From contig CM072527.1 in NCBI GenBank assembly GCA_036898135.1, positions 4,635,373-4,699,372 on the forward strand: DNA of 64,000 nt. Reading direction: 5' to 3'. Position numbers and translations under genes: made by a program. The DNA comes from Oncomelania hupensis (taxonomy: Eukaryota; Mollusca; Gastropoda; Littorinimorpha; Pomatiopsidae). Within the stretch, counting starts at the first letter, position 1. Every line of letters begins with the position of its first letter. This document shows, piece by piece, positions 45,271-57,547 of this stretch. The notes beneath the pieces were generated by a model. The model was not told the origin of the DNA and did no database searches. It saw only the letters and a program-made list of their open reading frames with translations.

Positions 45271-47427
45271 ACTGTTTCACATTGTGTTCTTGTTAGGTTT
45301 TTTAAAATCAGTATGCTGTGTTGGTGCTTGAAGCGCTTTTTTATATCTTCAGAATTTTAATCCTACAAGCTCCAGGTTTGACAATAGTCTTAACATCACA
45401 GTCGTTGACGTCAGGATTAACATGCAACCAGACTTAAATCTTTTCTCTCTCTCTCCCCCACCCCCTCACCCCTCCTCGCGCACTCCAATCAACACCCAGT
45501 TTCCTGACATTCAACCCACCCCACCACCTCTCCACAGCAAGTTATTTGTAGTCTTTTTTGTTTTCCTCCTTTCCCACAGCCACCTCTCTCCCTCTCTCTC
45601 CCCTTCCCCAGATGTTTTCTTTCCCCTGTCTCCTATCCTTATTGCCTTTGCGCACGTATCGTTTCGGTTGCAGCTTGTTTGTTATGGGATTGTCTTCTTT
45701 TGTTTTGTCCGTCTTATCGGCATTCGTGCTTTTTGTTTGGTCTGGCCAATTTTCTTTCTTTCCGTATGGTCCTCCGCTACTCTCTGTTTGGCCGATTTTT
45801 TTTAAAACCTTACCCACACACTCCTACAGCCGAAAAACAAAATGACTGAGTGGGTATAGACGTGGTAGTGCCGAGATCCTCAGTTAGTGTGCCTGTCGGA
45901 TACACAGCGTTGCTGAGACCCGCACAAGTTGTGGGGAGGCGAACACGAACCTAGGCTAGTCTCATCTATACAGTGTCTGTCGGAAAGTCTGTACTAAGAC
46001 GCTTCGAGAGTCTCACGATGCTCAGTATAATCAGTATAATAACACAGAGCTCCTGCATCTTCCTAGTGTTTGATATGGGTCGGCTAGGTTAGTTTGATGC
46101 ATGTGGCCGGTCCGTCAGTCCACGTCAGCGTTTCTAAAATTATTCATTAGTTGTGAAAACGCATGTGGATAGCATCTCCTGAGACCCACTGAAGAAGGTC
46201 TGTGAATAAAAGGTCCACTGAGCAAGCTGTAGTACCGTGGGTTATCAGCTATTCGTTTATTTCGTGTAGTTCTCCAGGTGATAGATTTTTTTTAAACATC
46301 GCTAATTTTCATGAAGCTCACCCGATCAACTGAATTAATATTCTTGCGCGAAAGAATCCGCTGGTATTTAGGGTAACGAATGTATTGGTTTGCTTACTGT
46401 GGCCCCAGCCCTTGTACTCACACTCGTTGTACAACTACACTACATACTAAGTTCCGTATTGAGAACGTATTATTGCGGCGTAGGAGGTATGGTAATGACA
46501 GGGGAGGTTGTGTCATCAGAGCAGGTATTTTTTACGTCATCCGAGAGCGATAGTTGCATGATAGGGTGCGTCATCAGAGACGTGTAATCTGTGTGATCAG
46601 CTGGGGGTGTCAGAATGGTTTACCGGCTAAGCATGCAGAGTTAATGGTTCATGTCGTGCAAATTGCGGTGCAGCTGATGTGGGTTAAGGATGAAACTGCA
46701 CATCCAATGCAATCTACTGCCTAGACCTGCATAGCGGGCATTTATTTCATGTTCGGGAACATCGTTCACACCTTTTATTACTTTCATTATCGTTGCTCTA
46801 TTCATCGTCATCATCATTATCGGCAGCAGCAGTAGCAGCAGCAGGGGAGAGAGAGAGTAGTTTAGAATGGATGCGAATGCAGAATGATAATAACAGTTAT
46901 GATTGGTTTGTCTGTAGTGTTGCACTGTGTGTGTGGCATAGATCAGTGTTAACACTCACTCCTACCTTCGGCTATGGGTTTCACACTTATTTCACAAGGT
47001 TGTGCGCGAACAGAAAGTTTGTTTATAATCCTCCACATGTTAACCATCCAAGACGTGTATGCAAGCGATCGACATGTAAACAGCAGTTCACAGTAAATTA
47101 CTCACTAATCAAGTGACCATTAACTACAAGCTCCATTGCACTGAAATTGTCTGGCGCCTGGTCTGTGGTGCTGTTTATTTATGCCAGCAAAGAGTTTAGT
47201 ATACTAATAATAAACTCTTTGATGCCAGCAACAGTGTTACAAGGTCTGTGGATGTGGCATCAACGTAGGTTAACATTCTCTGGCACTTTCGACTCTTCCC
47301 CTATCCGTCATGATTGGGGTTGGTGGTTAAGGTTCGTGTACCGTAATATAAATAAATACCATGCGTAGCACAGGGACCTTCATCTGTACGCAGTCAGGCA
47401 TGTTTATAATTTAAGTGAAAGGTTTAG
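45271..47427. other. Non-coding stretch
   Basis: Contains a CT/CCCC-rich region at 45447-45620 and repeated GTCATCAGAG or GTCATCCGAG phrases at 46512-46585. The 127- and 107-codon frames here show no family resemblance. Confidence 0.35.
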
Positions 47428-47438
47428 CATGGACACAG

Positions 47439-47638
47439 GAGAGGGGCCGGGTAGCTCAGTTGGTAAGAGCGTCTTGCTAGTAACCGAAAGGTCGCTGGTT
47501 CGAATCCCGGATTGGTCAACGTGTGATCATATTATTTTCCCCTTTACCAACAACTGGCCCGCTGGTGTCAGTATAAATCGGTCCAGTAGTCACCTATATG
47601 CGAAAGTGTCGTGTGACTATAATCTACAAACAAACAAA
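47439..47638 (+). mobile_element. SINE family A, full length, 11-bp target duplication
   Basis: The tRNA-like head starts GGGGCCGGGTAGCTCAGTTG and includes a CTAGTAA anticodon-loop sequence (AGT anticodon, threonine type) and a GGTTCGAATCCC B box. A non-tRNA body (CAACTGGCCCGCTGGTGTCA, GTCGTGTGACTATAATCTAC) and an ACAAACAAACA tail follow. CATGGACACAG occurs on both sides (47428-47438 and 47639-47649), which proves insertion by target-primed reverse transcription. Confidence 0.95.
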
Positions 47639-47686
47639 CATGGACACAGTGTTGTCGGGTTTTACATTTTCAGAATCGGAAGTCTT

Positions 47687-48080
47687 AATTTAATTGTTGA
47701 TTCTTCAAATATAGCGCCCTTACAGAGCGCCTTCAGTAATTTAATTGTTGATTCTTCAAATATAGCGCCCTTAGAGAGCGCCTTCAGTAATTTAATTGTT
47801 GATTCTTCAAATATAGCGCCCTTAGAGAGCGCCTTCAGTAATTTAATTGTTGATTCTTAAAATATAGCGCCCTTAGAAAGCGCCTTCAGTAATTTAATTG
47901 TTGATTCTTCAAATATAGCGCCCTTAGAGAGCGCCTTCATTATTTTAATTGTTGATTCTTTAAATATAGCGCCCTTAGAGAGCGCCTTCAGTAATTTAAT
48001 TGTTGATTCTTCAAATATAGCGCCCTTAGAGAGCGCATTAAGTAATTTAATTGTTGATTCAAATATAGCGCCCTTAGAGA
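47687..48080. repeat. 51-bp tandem repeat, about eight units
   Basis: Unit reads AATTTAATTGTTGATTCTTC followed by AAATATAGCGCCCTTAGAGA and GCGCCTTCAGT. Because 51 is a multiple of three, one frame repeats NLIVDSSNIAPLESAFS, but nothing suggests it is translated. The last unit is shortened, and a TAGCGC word links it to SINE 3' phrases. Confidence 0.95.
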
Positions 48081-48242
48081 GCTTCTGAAGGCGCTAGCGG
48101 GTTGACAGGCTTGAACACAGACTGCCCGAGACGCCAAGCGATTTTGCAAGATGAATTCCTATAAGTGCAAGTGCGTGGATTGTTTTGTTTAGGAGATGTG
48201 CAGACAGCGTTACATTTCTTACTGCCACTGATGCCTCGGATT

Positions 48243-48330
48243 GACTATGCATATCCAGCTGCTTAGATTGGAGACTATGCATATCCAGCTGCTTAGATTG
48301 GAGACTATGCATATCCAGCTGCTTAGATTA
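48243..48330. repeat. 30-bp tandem repeat, three units
   Basis: GACTATGCATATCCAGCTGC followed by TTAGATTGGA, three times with near identity. Confidence 0.95.
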
Positions 48331-48754
48331 TATGGTGTGTTATTTGAGACCACAGAGGCCAACCCACTTCGCTTTACCAAACTGAAAATTGTTATGCAAG
48401 GATAGAGATAGAATTCATAGAAATTTATTGATCCAAGAGTTCACTTTGGAAAAGTTGTTTCCGGCCGTGCAAAACGAAAAGTACAAGAATAAAATTAATA
48501 ACAATTTGTATGACACTCATTCTTTTAATTAGCGCATTAAGCAGCTCTCGAGCTGGAAAAGGGTTATAGAACAATTATAAAATACATATCTATATTTAGA
48601 AATGCAATAACATGATAAACACCACTGTAAGATCAGTGAAGAGGAGAGAGGGCAAGCGGAACCTTGTGTTGCCTAATTGATCCAATTCATATTCAGGTCT
48701 TTGGTGGAGCAAAGCAGACAGATTACGAAATGGTGGTGGAGGGGTGGGGGAGTT

Positions 48755-48756
<2 letters not shown>

Positions 48757-48792
<36 letters not shown>
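48757..48792. repeat. (GA)n microsatellite
   Basis: Short GA run followed by G-rich DNA. Confidence 0.9.
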
Positions 48793-48881
48793 GGAGGGGG
48801 GGGGAGGAAGGCAAATGCTTTGTAAAATAATGTTTCCTTTCCTAAAGAACAATGTTTTTCAAAATGAGCAGATGGCCCCGG

Positions 48882-50027
<1,146 letters not shown>

Positions 50028-50080
<53 letters not shown>

Positions 50081-50086
50081 TAATAC

Positions 50087-50142
<56 letters not shown>
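50028..50142. repeat. (TAA)n microsatellite
   Basis: About 38 TAA units with two interruptions. Confidence 0.95.
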
Positions 50143-50143
<1 letters not shown>

Positions 50144-50905
50144 AGGACGGATGCTATTACGTGTTTTTTTCTTCCATCGAACTCAAAGGTCGGCGATCTG
50201 TAGAGATCGCTGCTACAGAAAGCGAAAGAGAAATCAGGTATTATTTGTTTAATTTAAATTGACTGCATCCTATATCACTTATAATTATTGAACACTCCGT
50301 GTGTTAAGAAGGACTTGATGGAGATTGTTGGAGATTCATAAGATGTGCTTAGACAGAGAAGTTCTTATGAATTTTCTCCTTTGCAGGTCAACGAGAAAGG
50401 TTGGTAAGAAAGCCAAAGGGGATGCGGCATGCATCTTCTTGTTAAGCTTCTCTAGCCACCATTGTGTGTTGAATGGGAGGTTCTGGATTGAGTCGTGGTC
50501 ACAAATAGCCGTATGTCCCCTTAATCTTCTGTCCGTCTTTGTTGCATGTACAAAAGCTTTTGGGGCTTAGCCGGCAATGGGGAAGTTGAGGGGCTGTATC
50601 CAAAGAAGCAAACTGTTTTATTTAGCTTTGAAATCGGTGTTGGCAGTGTTAGGGGGAAAGTGAAGCGAGATGAGGCAGTGTCGGTGCGAATGATCCTCTC
50701 TGTCTTTCTGACTCTCTCTCTCCTTCTCTCTCAATACACACCCACCCAACCCTCTCTCCCCTCCACCTCCCTCCCCCCCCCCGCCCTTCGCACAGATTTA
50801 TTGTCTCCATTGTGTATTTATTGCTATAAACTATGTAAGTGTTTATATATTTATTGCAAGCCAAGTTTTGAGGAATTGATTCTTTTATAACTGGTGTATG
50901 ACGAT
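50143..50905. other. Stretch with weak frames only
   Basis: TTTTCTCCTTTGCAG at 50372-50386 is a good acceptor-like sequence. The minus strand opposite (about 50340-50545) has an open run containing FNTQWWLEKLNKK. Neither is recognised, and both may be retroelement debris. Confidence 0.2.
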
Positions 50906-50909
50906 GTTT

Positions 50910-50961
50910 TCCTTTCTTTTGTTTCATGTTGCTTTCCTGTGGGATCTTCTGCGTTAAACAG
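50910..50961 (+). other. Donor-like segment homologous to 11452-11504
   Basis: TTTCTTTTGTTTCATGTTGC, GTGGGATC, TTCTGCGTTAAACAG and GTGAGTAC (GT at 50962). This shares the block order and the identical AGGTGAGTAC with the segment at 11.5 kb. Confidence 0.3.
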
Positions 50962-51219
50962 GTGAGTACAAACAAATCACTACTTTACAATAGGAAAATT
51001 ACACAACAATAACTTTAAATTACCAAGTTGAAACAACTCTTAGCAATATTTAAGGAAGTTGTTGTTACTATTAATAATTACTATTGCCATTTCTTGTTTG
51101 TTCGTTTTAGTTTTGTTACTTCTGATTTTGGCTACTTGCAACTATTTTCATAAACATTTTGTCTATATATTTCATTTCCTCTCCTCACCATTCTGTCCTT
51201 CCGTCATTTACTCTGTCTG

Positions 51220-51310
51220 TCTGTATGTCTATCTATCTCTTTCTCTCTCTGTGTATTTGTCGATGTATCTGTCTGTCTGTTTGTCTGTCTCTCTCTGTAT
51301 CTCTCTCTTT
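51220..51310. repeat. (TCTG)n/(TCTA)n tetranucleotide-rich tract
   Basis: Imperfect TCTG, TCTA and TCTC units. The Cys/Leu/Ser-rich frames across it are artefacts. Confidence 0.8.
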
Positions 51311-51990
51311 TTCCCTCCACCTTTCCCCCTTCACACGCATTCCGTTTCTCTTCACTGAAAAAAAGGAGTTTTTTTTTTTTTTTACTCACATTGCTATGCA
51401 TGTAAGATATCAGTCAATCATTTGTCTTTGTTTAATCTCCAATCACGCGTCCTTGATTTTAAGCTCCTTCAGTGAACGGTAACCATTTGCTAATCGTTAA
51501 CATCAAAATCGTGTGTGTGGGTATTTTGATAGTGTTCTCTCTTGTGATGACAGTATTTTATTCACATTTTGGCATCTAAATCTGTGCTCAAGCGTTCGCT
51601 TTCCTGATTACTCCCCTCCTTGGGATTGGCTGTGTTTGTACCAAAGAGCAACCTCTTTGCTGTTTGGCACGTCTGTGTACGAATTCTGCCTCTGGCACAA
51701 CACTTTTTTTTCTTTCTATCTATCCCTATCCTCTTAAAATCTCTTGTTTCCTCCAGCATGATTCATTGACTGAGTCCTGGGTCGGTCAGAAAAGCTTGAC
51801 GGGAAATGTATTTTTTGTTTGGAGAGTGAGGGAGGGATTGGATGGGGGGGAGAAGAGGGTGTGGGGATGGAATAAATAGGATTGGATTGATTGATCCTTC
51901 CACGTTTTTCTCTCACAATTAAAATGAATTAGGCCTATAATTATGTGGCTTCGGTGGCTTTTTATTGCATGCATCATCGGTGGACGCGTC
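51311..51990. other. Non-coding stretch
   Basis: No gene recognised. Confidence 0.35.
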
Positions 51991-51992
<2 letters not shown>

Positions 51993-52022
<30 letters not shown>

Positions 52023-52530
52023 CTTCTTCTTCTTCTTCTTCTTCTTCTTCTTCTTCTTCTCTTTCTTCTTTTTTCTTTCTTTCTTCTTCTTCTTCTTCTT
52101 CTTCTTCTTCTTCTTCTTCTTCTTCTTCTTCTTCTTCTTCTTCTTCTTCTTCTTCTTCTTCTTCTTCTTCTTCTTCTTCTTCTTCTCTTTCTTCTTTTTT
52201 CTTTCTTTCTTCTTCTTCTTCTTCTTCTTCTTCTTCTTCTTCTTCTTCTTCTTCTTCTTCTTCTTCTTCTTCTTCTTCTTCTTCTTCTTCTTCTTCTTCT
52301 TCATCTTCTTCTTCTTCTTCTTCTTCTTCTTCTTCTTCTTCTTCTTCTTCTTCTTCTTCTTCTTCTTCTTCTTCTTCTTCTTCTTCTTCTTCTTCTTCTC
52401 TTTCTTCTTCTTCTTCTCTTCTTCTTCTTCTTCTTCTTCTTCTTCTTCTTCTTCTTCTTCTTCTTCTTCTTCTTCTTCTTCTTCTTCTTCTTCTTCTTCT
52501 TCTTCTTCTTCTTCTTCTTCTTCTTCTTCT
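51993..52530. repeat. (CTT)n tract, 540 bp, with internal 126-bp duplication
   Basis: Almost pure CTT/TTC. The interruption CTCTTTCTTCTTTTTTC followed by TTTCTTTC appears at about 52059 and again 126 bp later at about 52185, so a long block has been duplicated. Further interruptions are TTCATC near 52302 and CTCTTTC near 52400. Homopolymer-like frames of up to 220 codons on both strands are artefacts. Confidence 0.97.
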
Positions 52531-52531
52531 C

Positions 52532-53023
52532 GTCAGACAATATTATTCCAATTGTGTCGTGAAGAATTCTGTCTTCCAAAAGCCTTATTCATGTCGATGT
52601 AAGTGTCAAACCACACCGCGCCGTTGATAGATACTTGGAGAGTTGAGAAGATGTGAGACTAGACCATACCTTGGGTCGACATCTGATACTAACTATCCTG
52701 GTGGTGATAATAAGGTATGTAAAATGGAAAAGACAGTGCTAGACAGCATGACTGGACATCACTGGTGTGTCCATTCTCGAAACGGACAGCCGCTGTATGG
52801 GACAACCTTTCGGCACGGTACAAGGGACAGATCCGTCTACCCCTGTAACTGTATTCAAAAACAAGTCGAAGAATCGCTATCCAGAGTTTAACACACAGTA
52901 GGCGATGCGAAAGGTTAGGTTAGGTTAGATAGGTAGATTAAAGTCCCGCGTCACATGAGCGAATAGGGGACTGGGAAGGGGGGGGGAGGGGAGTCGGGGT
53001 GATTATAAGTGATGCGAAAGAGT
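52532..53023. other. Non-coding stretch with weak 82-codon frame
   Basis: A frame at 52643-52891 encodes a Cys/His-containing peptide that I do not recognise. A (GGTTA)n patch and TAGATTAAAGTCCCGCGTCA at 52911-52955 recall the TAGATTAACGTCCC phrase of the 19-kb duplication. Confidence 0.3.
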
Positions 53024-53034
53024 AGCGATTAGGG

Positions 53035-53243
53035 GGGGGGGGGGGGGGGCCGGGTAGCTCAGTTGGTAAGAGCGTCTTGCTAGTAACCGAAAGGTCGCTG
53101 GTTCGAATCCCGGATTGGTCAACGTGTGATCATAATTTCCCCTTTACCAACAACTGGCCCGCTGGTGTCAGTATAAATCGGTCCAGTAGTCACCTAAATG
53201 CGAAAGTGTCGTGTGACTATAATCTACAAACAACAACAACAAC
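53035..53243 (+). mobile_element. SINE family A, full length, 11-bp target duplication
   Basis: Same structure as 47439-47638, with a tRNA-Thr-like head from 53048, body, and (AAC)n tail. AGCGATTAGGG occurs before (53024-53034) and after (53244-53254). A G run of about 15 bases separates the left duplicate from the head. Confidence 0.95.
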
Positions 53244-53707
53244 AGCGATTAGGGCTTATATACACCAGACGATTTGTGAACCTTCCACGAATCTTTCAAT
53301 TAAGACGGGCCTTCAGTGTACCCGCATGTTGACGATAAGCTCAACTACATGGTAGTAGAAAGTGAAGTTTGTCGGGTCATCGCACAACAAACAACCTTTT
53401 GTCAGATCCTCTCACACCAAACATCCTTTCGTCCAGATCCTCGTACAATGGGCGTTTATCGTTGTTGCAGTCTGAGGCAGCCGTCCTCCCCATTATTTAT
53501 GTCTTTTACGGATGGTTTGGTCAGTGCCGTCTGCTTGTTGGACCCGAGTGTCTGTTAACGTGTTTTTCTTCTTCACAGTTCTTTGCTAAAGAGCTGTGGA
53601 CACGCTGCAGATGTTTATCATTGCCAGTTCTTCTTGGGCTTGATGTTGTTGTTGTATCAAATTTTATTCATCAGATTAACATAAGTTGTACTGATACTTG
53701 GGCTTGA

Positions 53708-53759
53708 AAGAAGAAGAAGAAGAAGAAGAAGAAGAAGAAGAAGAAGAAGAAGAAGAAAG
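53708..53759. repeat. (GAA)n microsatellite
   Basis: About 17 GAA units. Confidence 0.95.
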
Positions 53760-54000
53760 GGGCATTTAAATAGAATTGAATTTGAATTTTATTTATCTTC
53801 TCTTCACTATTGTACTTGTATAGATAGCCCTCTCTCTTCTCGTTCTCTTGATTGTTACTTCTATACTCTCTTCCCGTGCCGTCCTATTGGCGGAAGACGA
53901 TATGTCAGAAAGTACTTAAAAGCATGAATTGGAATGGAAGGCAGCGTTCACAACAGTCAATAAAAATGTATAACCAGCGATTGTACCTAGACCTCTATCG

Positions 54001-54148
54001 GTGGGGCCGGGTAGCTCAGTTGGTAAGAGCGTCTTGCTAGTAACCGAAAGGTCGCTGGTTCGAATCCCGGATTGGTCAACGTGTGATCATATTATTTTCC
54101 CCTTTACCAACAACTGGCCCGCTGGTGTCAGTATAAATCGGTCCAGTA
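54001..54148 (+). mobile_element. SINE family A, 5' part of a copy split by a 4.4-kb insertion
   Basis: Intact tRNA-Thr-like head and most of the body, stopping at GGTCCAGTA. The missing 3' part, starting GTCACCTATATGCGAAAGTG, is found at 58546-58591. The two halves are flanked by the shared target duplication GACCTCTATCG (53990-54000 and 58592-58602). Confidence 0.95.
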
Positions 54149-54150
54149 CG

Positions 54151-54560
54151 CGGGTCTAGAGGAAAACTATTCTAAGTGACTTTTTTGAAATTTTACAGGA
54201 GAAGCAAAAAATCTTCCTATTTCAATAAAAAGTAATGTTATGGTCTGAAACCTATATATGTAGGAGATAAATGGATCGTGGTCTGTTTTTGACAATGCTT
54301 TTCTCAAAAAAATTTTCCTATCTTGTTAAAATAAACAAAATGCCACTTAGAATATTTTCCTTCTGTAAAATAGTATGAGTAAAACTACTCTATCTGCCAC
54401 ATAGAATAGTTTTCCATTGAAAATGTTGAAAATTTAATGGAAAACTATTTTATGTGTCAGAAAGAATAGTTTTCCTCCATTGCTGAGAAAAGTAAAGAAA
54501 AGATAATTATTGTAAGAGTCAAATAGCATACTTTTCCTCTCGAAAAATTATGAAAACTGA
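54151..54560. repeat. Left subterminal inverted-motif cluster
   Basis: Alternating forward and reverse versions of GAGGAAAACTATTCTAA, for example at 54161, 54352 (reverse), 54405 (reverse), 54440, 54464 (reverse) and 54524 (reverse). Adjacent opposite copies such as 54440-54475 can pair as hairpins. Confidence 0.8.
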
Positions 54561-55023
54561 GGGGAAAAAAACACAAAAAACAACTTACACATGATACACT
54601 TACAATAGTTTTCTGTAACAAATAAAAGAACGAGAAAGCAACACTGTATATTCATCCTCAAAAACGAGTTCCCAATTTTATTCAAACCAAATACAAAACC
54701 GTAACCTTATCTTCATTTTCCAAAGTACCATTAACCTAAAATAACTAAAATCATATTAGACATAAGTCGTTATGTACTACTCTTGTACCAGTACTACTCA
54801 TGTATTTTATTGGTGCACTAATAAAATAATGACAACGTGTTATGCAGCTACCAAAATGAAACAGCATTGATAAAGTGAACAAGACTGGTCAAATTACACT
54901 GCATTAATACACAAACAGACTTTTATTACGATCTAATACAAATGGAGCATTGCCTGTTGCGCTCTCTTAGTATGATGCACTTCGAGAATAAAACTTTCAA
55001 CGGTCATCAACGAACTGGCTTGG

Positions 55024-55060
<37 letters not shown>

Positions 55061-55137
55061 TGTGAGAATTCTTCATCACCCTAGCCTCCATCACTTTATC
55101 ATCTTCTCTCCAACATCCAACACCACTACAAAAATTT

Positions 55138-55155
55138 TGGCACTGCGAGCAGGAT
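55138..55155 (+). other. Candidate retroelement primer-binding site
   Basis: TGGCACTGCGAGCAGGAT begins with TGG, as expected for a site complementary to a tRNA 3' CCA end, and lies 26 bp upstream of the gag start. The tRNA could not be identified. If correct, a 5' LTR should end just upstream. AATAAA at 54986 would fit such an LTR, but there is no second LTR to compare. Confidence 0.4.
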
Positions 55156-55163
55156 CAAGAAAG

Positions 55164-56159
55164 ATGACAAACCCAAGGAAGGCATATAAGAAGGCAAGGC
55201 AGCTGAGGAACCGACCAGTGGAAAGCGAGAGCGAAGAGACTGCCCTCATCCAGGGAGGGGCCCACAGAGGCGACACCACACTTCATCGCCCATCCAGTCA
55301 CGAGAGGACATCAGAGGCGGCGCAAGATGACATTTCTTCCACCCACGCACCCTCTTCGACCATGCAGAAGTTGTGGATGATGCCACCCCCCAAACTTCCA
55401 ACCTTCACGGGGGATGGCGATGAGGTCGAGGACTTCACACAGGGGGCACGGCGAATCCTGGGCCACTGCCAGCTGGATGGGGGTACAGCTATGGAGTGGC
55501 TGCTTCAATCGCTCCGCGGCTGTGCCCGACAGGAGATCATCCAGCGGGCAGACGTGAAAACGGCAGAGGAGGCCCTGGGTGTCCTGGAGGAGACGTTCGC
55601 CGAACAGAGGGGAGTCACCAGCACTTTAAGCAGGTTCCACAGCCGGCAGCAGGGAGCAGGAGAGACCGTGCTGCAGTACGGCCAACAACTTCAGCAGCTG
55701 GCCCTGCGGTCCAATACAAGAAAGGTTGGCAGCATCCCTGACAAAATGCTGCGTGATAAATTCGTTGAGTGGCTCAAATCACAAGACCTTCGACGGGAGC
55801 TCCGCCGCATTATTAGGGGAGAGGATGTCTCCTACCTGCGGGCCAGAGCGGAAGCCCAGTGTTGGCTGAAGGAGGAGGACCGTGACGGCGACAGCGTGAC
55901 AACCCAACAACAGACAGCAACGCCGGTGCCCGACCCCCAAGGAATGGCGGCTCTACAGAGTCAACTAGCGGAGCTGAAGGAGCAGCTGCAGCAGCTAAAT
56001 CAACGTCTACAGTCGGCTCCTCAACGTGACACCAGAACTGCCGTCTGCTGGGTTTGCGGCCAAAGGGGCCACCTCCAGAGGAGCTGTCCTCAAAGACAAC
56101 CCCACGTCCAACCACCACGAGGACAACAATCACCACGAGGGCAGCAGAGAAACTGCTAG
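55164..56159 (+). pseudogene. gag: Ty3/Gypsy-type gag
   Basis: The 331-codon frame from ATG 55164, 26 bp after the candidate primer site, ends in TAG at 56157. The frame is open back to 54942, but the upstream part crosses a (GA)n run and is probably untranslated. The N-terminus is basic and acidic mixed. The middle (about residues 70-230) has the predicted helical capsid style of retrotransposon gags, with PPKLPTFTGDGDEVEDF and FVEWLKSQDLRRELRRIIRG. A Gln/Leu-rich coiled-coil-like segment precedes a perfect CX2CX4HX4C zinc knuckle (CWVCGQRGHLQRSC, 56046-56087, residues 295-308), which binds RNA in the particle. A basic Gln/Arg-rich tail follows. Pol continues in the same frame beyond the TAG. 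GC content is clearly higher than in the flanks. The gag frame itself looks intact, but the element around it is not. Confidence 0.9.
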
Positions 56160-57547
56160 CCCCGTTGTCGAAACACAGGCAACGGGAGGAGGGGGGGGGG
56201 CAAGGGCAGTAGAAGGCTGATTGGCGAATGCCCCACGACAACCTCACGCATCAATGGCCGAGCTGTGCAAGCTCTCCTCGACACGGGCAGCGAGGTAACG
56301 ACTGTGACGCAGACCTGGGTCACCGAGAATCTTGGTGACGCTTTCCTTCAGTCGTCCCACCTCAAGCAGCGGGCAGTAAACGGCGCAGAGGTACCCTACT
56401 TCGGTATCCTGGTCGCTGAGCTGCAGTTGGACGGGACCACGTTTTCTGGTATTCCCATCCTGGTCGTCAGGGAGCCCACGGAACCGGTCATGAGGGAACG
56501 CAAGAAGCGCCTGCCGTTGTTGGTCGGGATGAACGTCCTGGTAGAGTGGATGACAGCCAGTCCGACCAGCTTACCTCAAGGCCTGTTTGCGTCCATCCAA
56601 GAAGTGCGACATGACAACACCTTGGTCCAAGGCATCGCCAAGACAGCAGTACAAACAGTGGTCCCACCCTTCGCCATGGCCACTGTGCGAGTGACCTCAA
56701 CGCAGCGGCCTACGCCACAGCTACTGGCGTCACCTTTAACACAACCCCTGCCTGGAGGTCTGCTGATCGTTCCGACCCTCGTCAGCGGTGACGCTTCACA
56801 ACGATACGTGTGAGTGGCCAATCTCTCAGAGGTGGACGTCATCCTTCCAGCCCGGAGTCCACTGGCGTCACTGCAGACAGTAGAGGATGTCCAAGGAAAG
56901 GACGAGGTGGCATTCACCGCCACTGTAAATGAACTGGTGGTCACCATCGGAACACCATCAGAACAGACCACCAAGAACACCATTCCCTGCCCCACGTTCG
57001 ATGGCACAACCAGACAGTGAGAACTTCAACAAGTCCTGGACAAGAACAGAGAAGCCTTTGTACAAAACGAGTTGGATTTGGGCTACACGGACATCGTCCA
57101 ACATCAACTGCGGACGAGAGACGAAGTGCCCGTCGCCCAACCCTACAGGCGCATCCCACCTCACCAGCTGAAGGAAATCCAAGACCACATCAGAGGACTC
57201 CTGGAGAAGACCAAAATCGTCGAGAGCCACAGTCCATACGCGGCACTAATTGTCGTTGTGCGAAAGAAAGATGGGACCGTGCGGCTATGTGTCGACTATC
57301 GCCGCCTAAACGCCAAGAAGGTTGGTGATGCGTATCCGCTTCCTCGCATTCAGGAGTCCTTTGACGCGCTGGTTGGGGCCCAATACTTCTCCACGTTGGA
57401 CCTGGCCAGTGAATATCACCAAATCGCCATGGACCCACGAGATCAACACAAAACAGCCTTCGTCACTCCTATGGGCCTCTATGAGTACACCCGGATGCCA
57501 ATGGGTCTCATCTCGGCCCCCGCCACTTTCCAACGGCTGATGCAGAC
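56160..57547 (+). pseudogene. pol: Ty3/Gypsy-type pol fragment: protease and N-terminal reverse transcriptase
   Basis: Same frame as gag, interrupted by TGA at 56811 and TGA at 57018, with the TAG at 56157 before it. The aspartic protease has INGRAVQALLDTGSEV (active-site DTGS at 56280-56291) and a later LPLLVGMNVL motif. After the first TGA, VANLSEVDVILPARSPL is the usual protease-RT linker. The RT has YRRIPPHQL, VVVRKKDGTVRLCVDYRRLN, STLDLASEYHQI (catalytic first Asp near 57399) and MPMGLISAPATFQRLM. Homology stops at about 57547, before the YxDD catalytic pair, so RT activity is impossible. RNase H and integrase are absent. The junction carries a TGTTTCTTTCAAGAAAGAAA hairpin. All three stops could come from C-to-T changes. 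Confidence 0.9.

Noticed and set aside
45422..45845. 127- and 95-codon frames near 45.5 kb as host exons
   Set aside because: Driven by CT/CCCC-rich low complexity, with no recognised domain or supporting splice pair.
47687..48330. CRISPR-like array
   Set aside because: The units are directly adjacent tandem repeats without unique spacers, in clearly eukaryotic sequence.
51943..52627. Long overlapping frames (up to 220 codons) of poly-Phe, poly-Leu, poly-Ser and poly-Lys
   Set aside because: They are translations of the CTT tract in every frame and both strands.
55813..57438. Antisense frames opposite gag and pol
   Set aside because: Shadows of the GC-rich Gypsy coding strand, whose own motifs are unambiguous.
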